The notes under the pieces were generated by a model, which was not told the DNA's origin, searched no databases, and saw only the letters and a list, made by a program, of their open reading frames with translations. This document shows positions 23,395 through 23,747 of a stretch of 23,747 nucleotides of DNA, one piece after another. Every line of letters starts with the position of its first letter. Position 1 is the first letter of the stretch. The position numbers and the translations under genes are program-made. Source of the DNA: Prevotella sp. UBA746 (lineage in GTDB: Bacteria > Bacteroidota > Bacteroidia > Bacteroidales > Bacteroidaceae); the NCBI GenBank assembly GCA_002298545.1, contig DBKQ01000036.1, positions 619 through 24,365 on the forward strand. The letters are read 5' to 3'.

Positions 23395-23416
23395 GTGCGG
23401 TGGAATACCACAGCTG
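23395..23416. repeat. REP-like element, GTGCGGTG type, copy 2
   Basis: TGTGCGGTGGAATACCACAG repeats the GTGCGGTG core of 21937-21944. The stem here is shorter (GTGG-AATA-CCAC). It lies directly between the HD gene stop and its terminator. Confidence 0.5.
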
Positions 23417-23427
23417 TTACAATTTAC

Positions 23428-23490
23428 AAAAATCCTTCACCGGAAGTGTAATGTGGTGATACATTGACATTTGCGGTGAAGGATTTTTTT
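23428..23490 (+). terminator. Terminator after the HD-domain gene
   Basis: A 15-bp stem (23428-23442 with 23474-23488) with a 31-nt loop that can itself fold (ATGT with ACAT) is followed by T residues through 23490. It is A-rich on the left side as well, so it may work in both directions. Confidence 0.85.
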
Positions 23491-23550
23491 GTTTGCTTGT
23501 CTTTTTCCCATTTTTTTTCGGTAGTGAGCTTTTTTAAATAAAAAACGGTT

Positions 23551-23588
23551 CTTCCGGAATTTGGAGTGATAATATTTATTATCGGAAG
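23551..23588. other. Small hairpin in the 23491-23637 gap
   Basis: CTTCCG (23551-23556) pairs with CGGAAG (23583-23588), and GATAAT (23568-23573) with ATTATC (23578-23583) inside it. The gap from 23491 to 23637 is otherwise AT-rich with T-runs and contains no gene I can support. Confidence 0.4.
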
Positions 23589-23637
23589 TTACTTTCTGCA
23601 TTGCATTTAGACAAAAACCTATAAAACCCCCGATGTC

Positions 23638-23747
23638 GGCTTGCAAGCCTTCGGCTACCAGGGTTATGACATATGTGTCCTTTAGAGAGCAAGCTCTCTT
23701 CCGTCCACATCTGTCATAACCCTGGAGAGTCACTTCGTTCCTCTTGC
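23638..23747. repeat. Long interrupted palindrome at the window end, possible end of a mobile or REP-like element
   Basis: Arms 23658-23677 and 23706-23725 pair at 19 of 20 positions, with the outer 14 bp perfect (from CCAGGGTTATGACA). An inner stem AGAGAGC/GCTCTCT (23684-23690 with 23693-23699) forms the tip. A 12-bp perfect palindrome GGCTTGCAAGCC lies just before it at 23638-23649. The sequence after the right arm (GAGAGTCACTTCGTTCCTC) is cut by the window edge. There is no reading frame or T-run. Confidence 0.75.

Noticed and set aside
23638..23725. tRNA or other cloverleaf RNA gene
   Set aside because: The fold is one long interrupted hairpin; no T-arm consensus or anticodon arm can be placed.
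23437..23733. 98-codon - strand frame at the window end
   Set aside because: It spans the HD-gene terminator and most of the terminal palindrome, and the translation shows no domain.

Overview
The window comes from a member of the Bacteroidota, most probably a Prevotella-like member of the Bacteroidales. The evidence is a TAnnTTTG -7 box with an upstream TTG ahead of several genes, A-rich leaders without clear Shine-Dalgarno sequences, a SprA/Sov protein of the type IX secretion system (T9SS), two exported proteins with Prevotella-style degenerate sorting tails, a PafA-type phosphatase and a membrane-anchored TPR-AraC regulator. The genus is inference; the phylum is well supported.

Layout. 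(1) 1-1895, + strand: an AT-rich pair of a small unknown protein and a VapD-family RNase, then a stand-alone glutamate-synthase-type flavoprotein. (2) 1919-9897, + strand: an exported pectate lyase, a TPR-AraC membrane regulator and a 1456-residue secreted multi-domain adhesin-like protein, each with its own promoter and terminator. (3) 9946-11578, - strand: recA followed by a Nim/pyridoxamine-oxidase-like flavoprotein, meeting region 2 at a bidirectional terminator. (4) 11628-21817, - strand: a probable ruvA-sprA-pafA operon, headed by a 78-codon remnant of a larger ATPase gene and carrying a 9-bp minisatellite plus a perfect inverted repeat between sprA and pafA. (5) 21769-22753: almost 1 kb without a convincing gene, filled with direct repeats, a 9-nt array, a 33-bp tandem repeat and four hairpins. 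(6) 22754-23490, + strand: an HD-domain hydrolase with promoter and terminator. (7) 23491-23747: AT-rich sequence ending in a large interrupted palindrome that runs to the window edge.

How the parts fit. SprA forms the outer-membrane channel of the T9SS, and the pectate lyase and the 1456-residue protein are plausible cargo of that route. The TPR-AraC regulator between those two could tie their expression to a periplasmic signal. RuvA and RecA are housekeeping recombination proteins. The least explained parts are the VapD pair with its unknown partner, the repeat-filled intergenic region and the terminal palindrome. No complete mobile element, CRISPR array, rRNA or tRNA was recognised.
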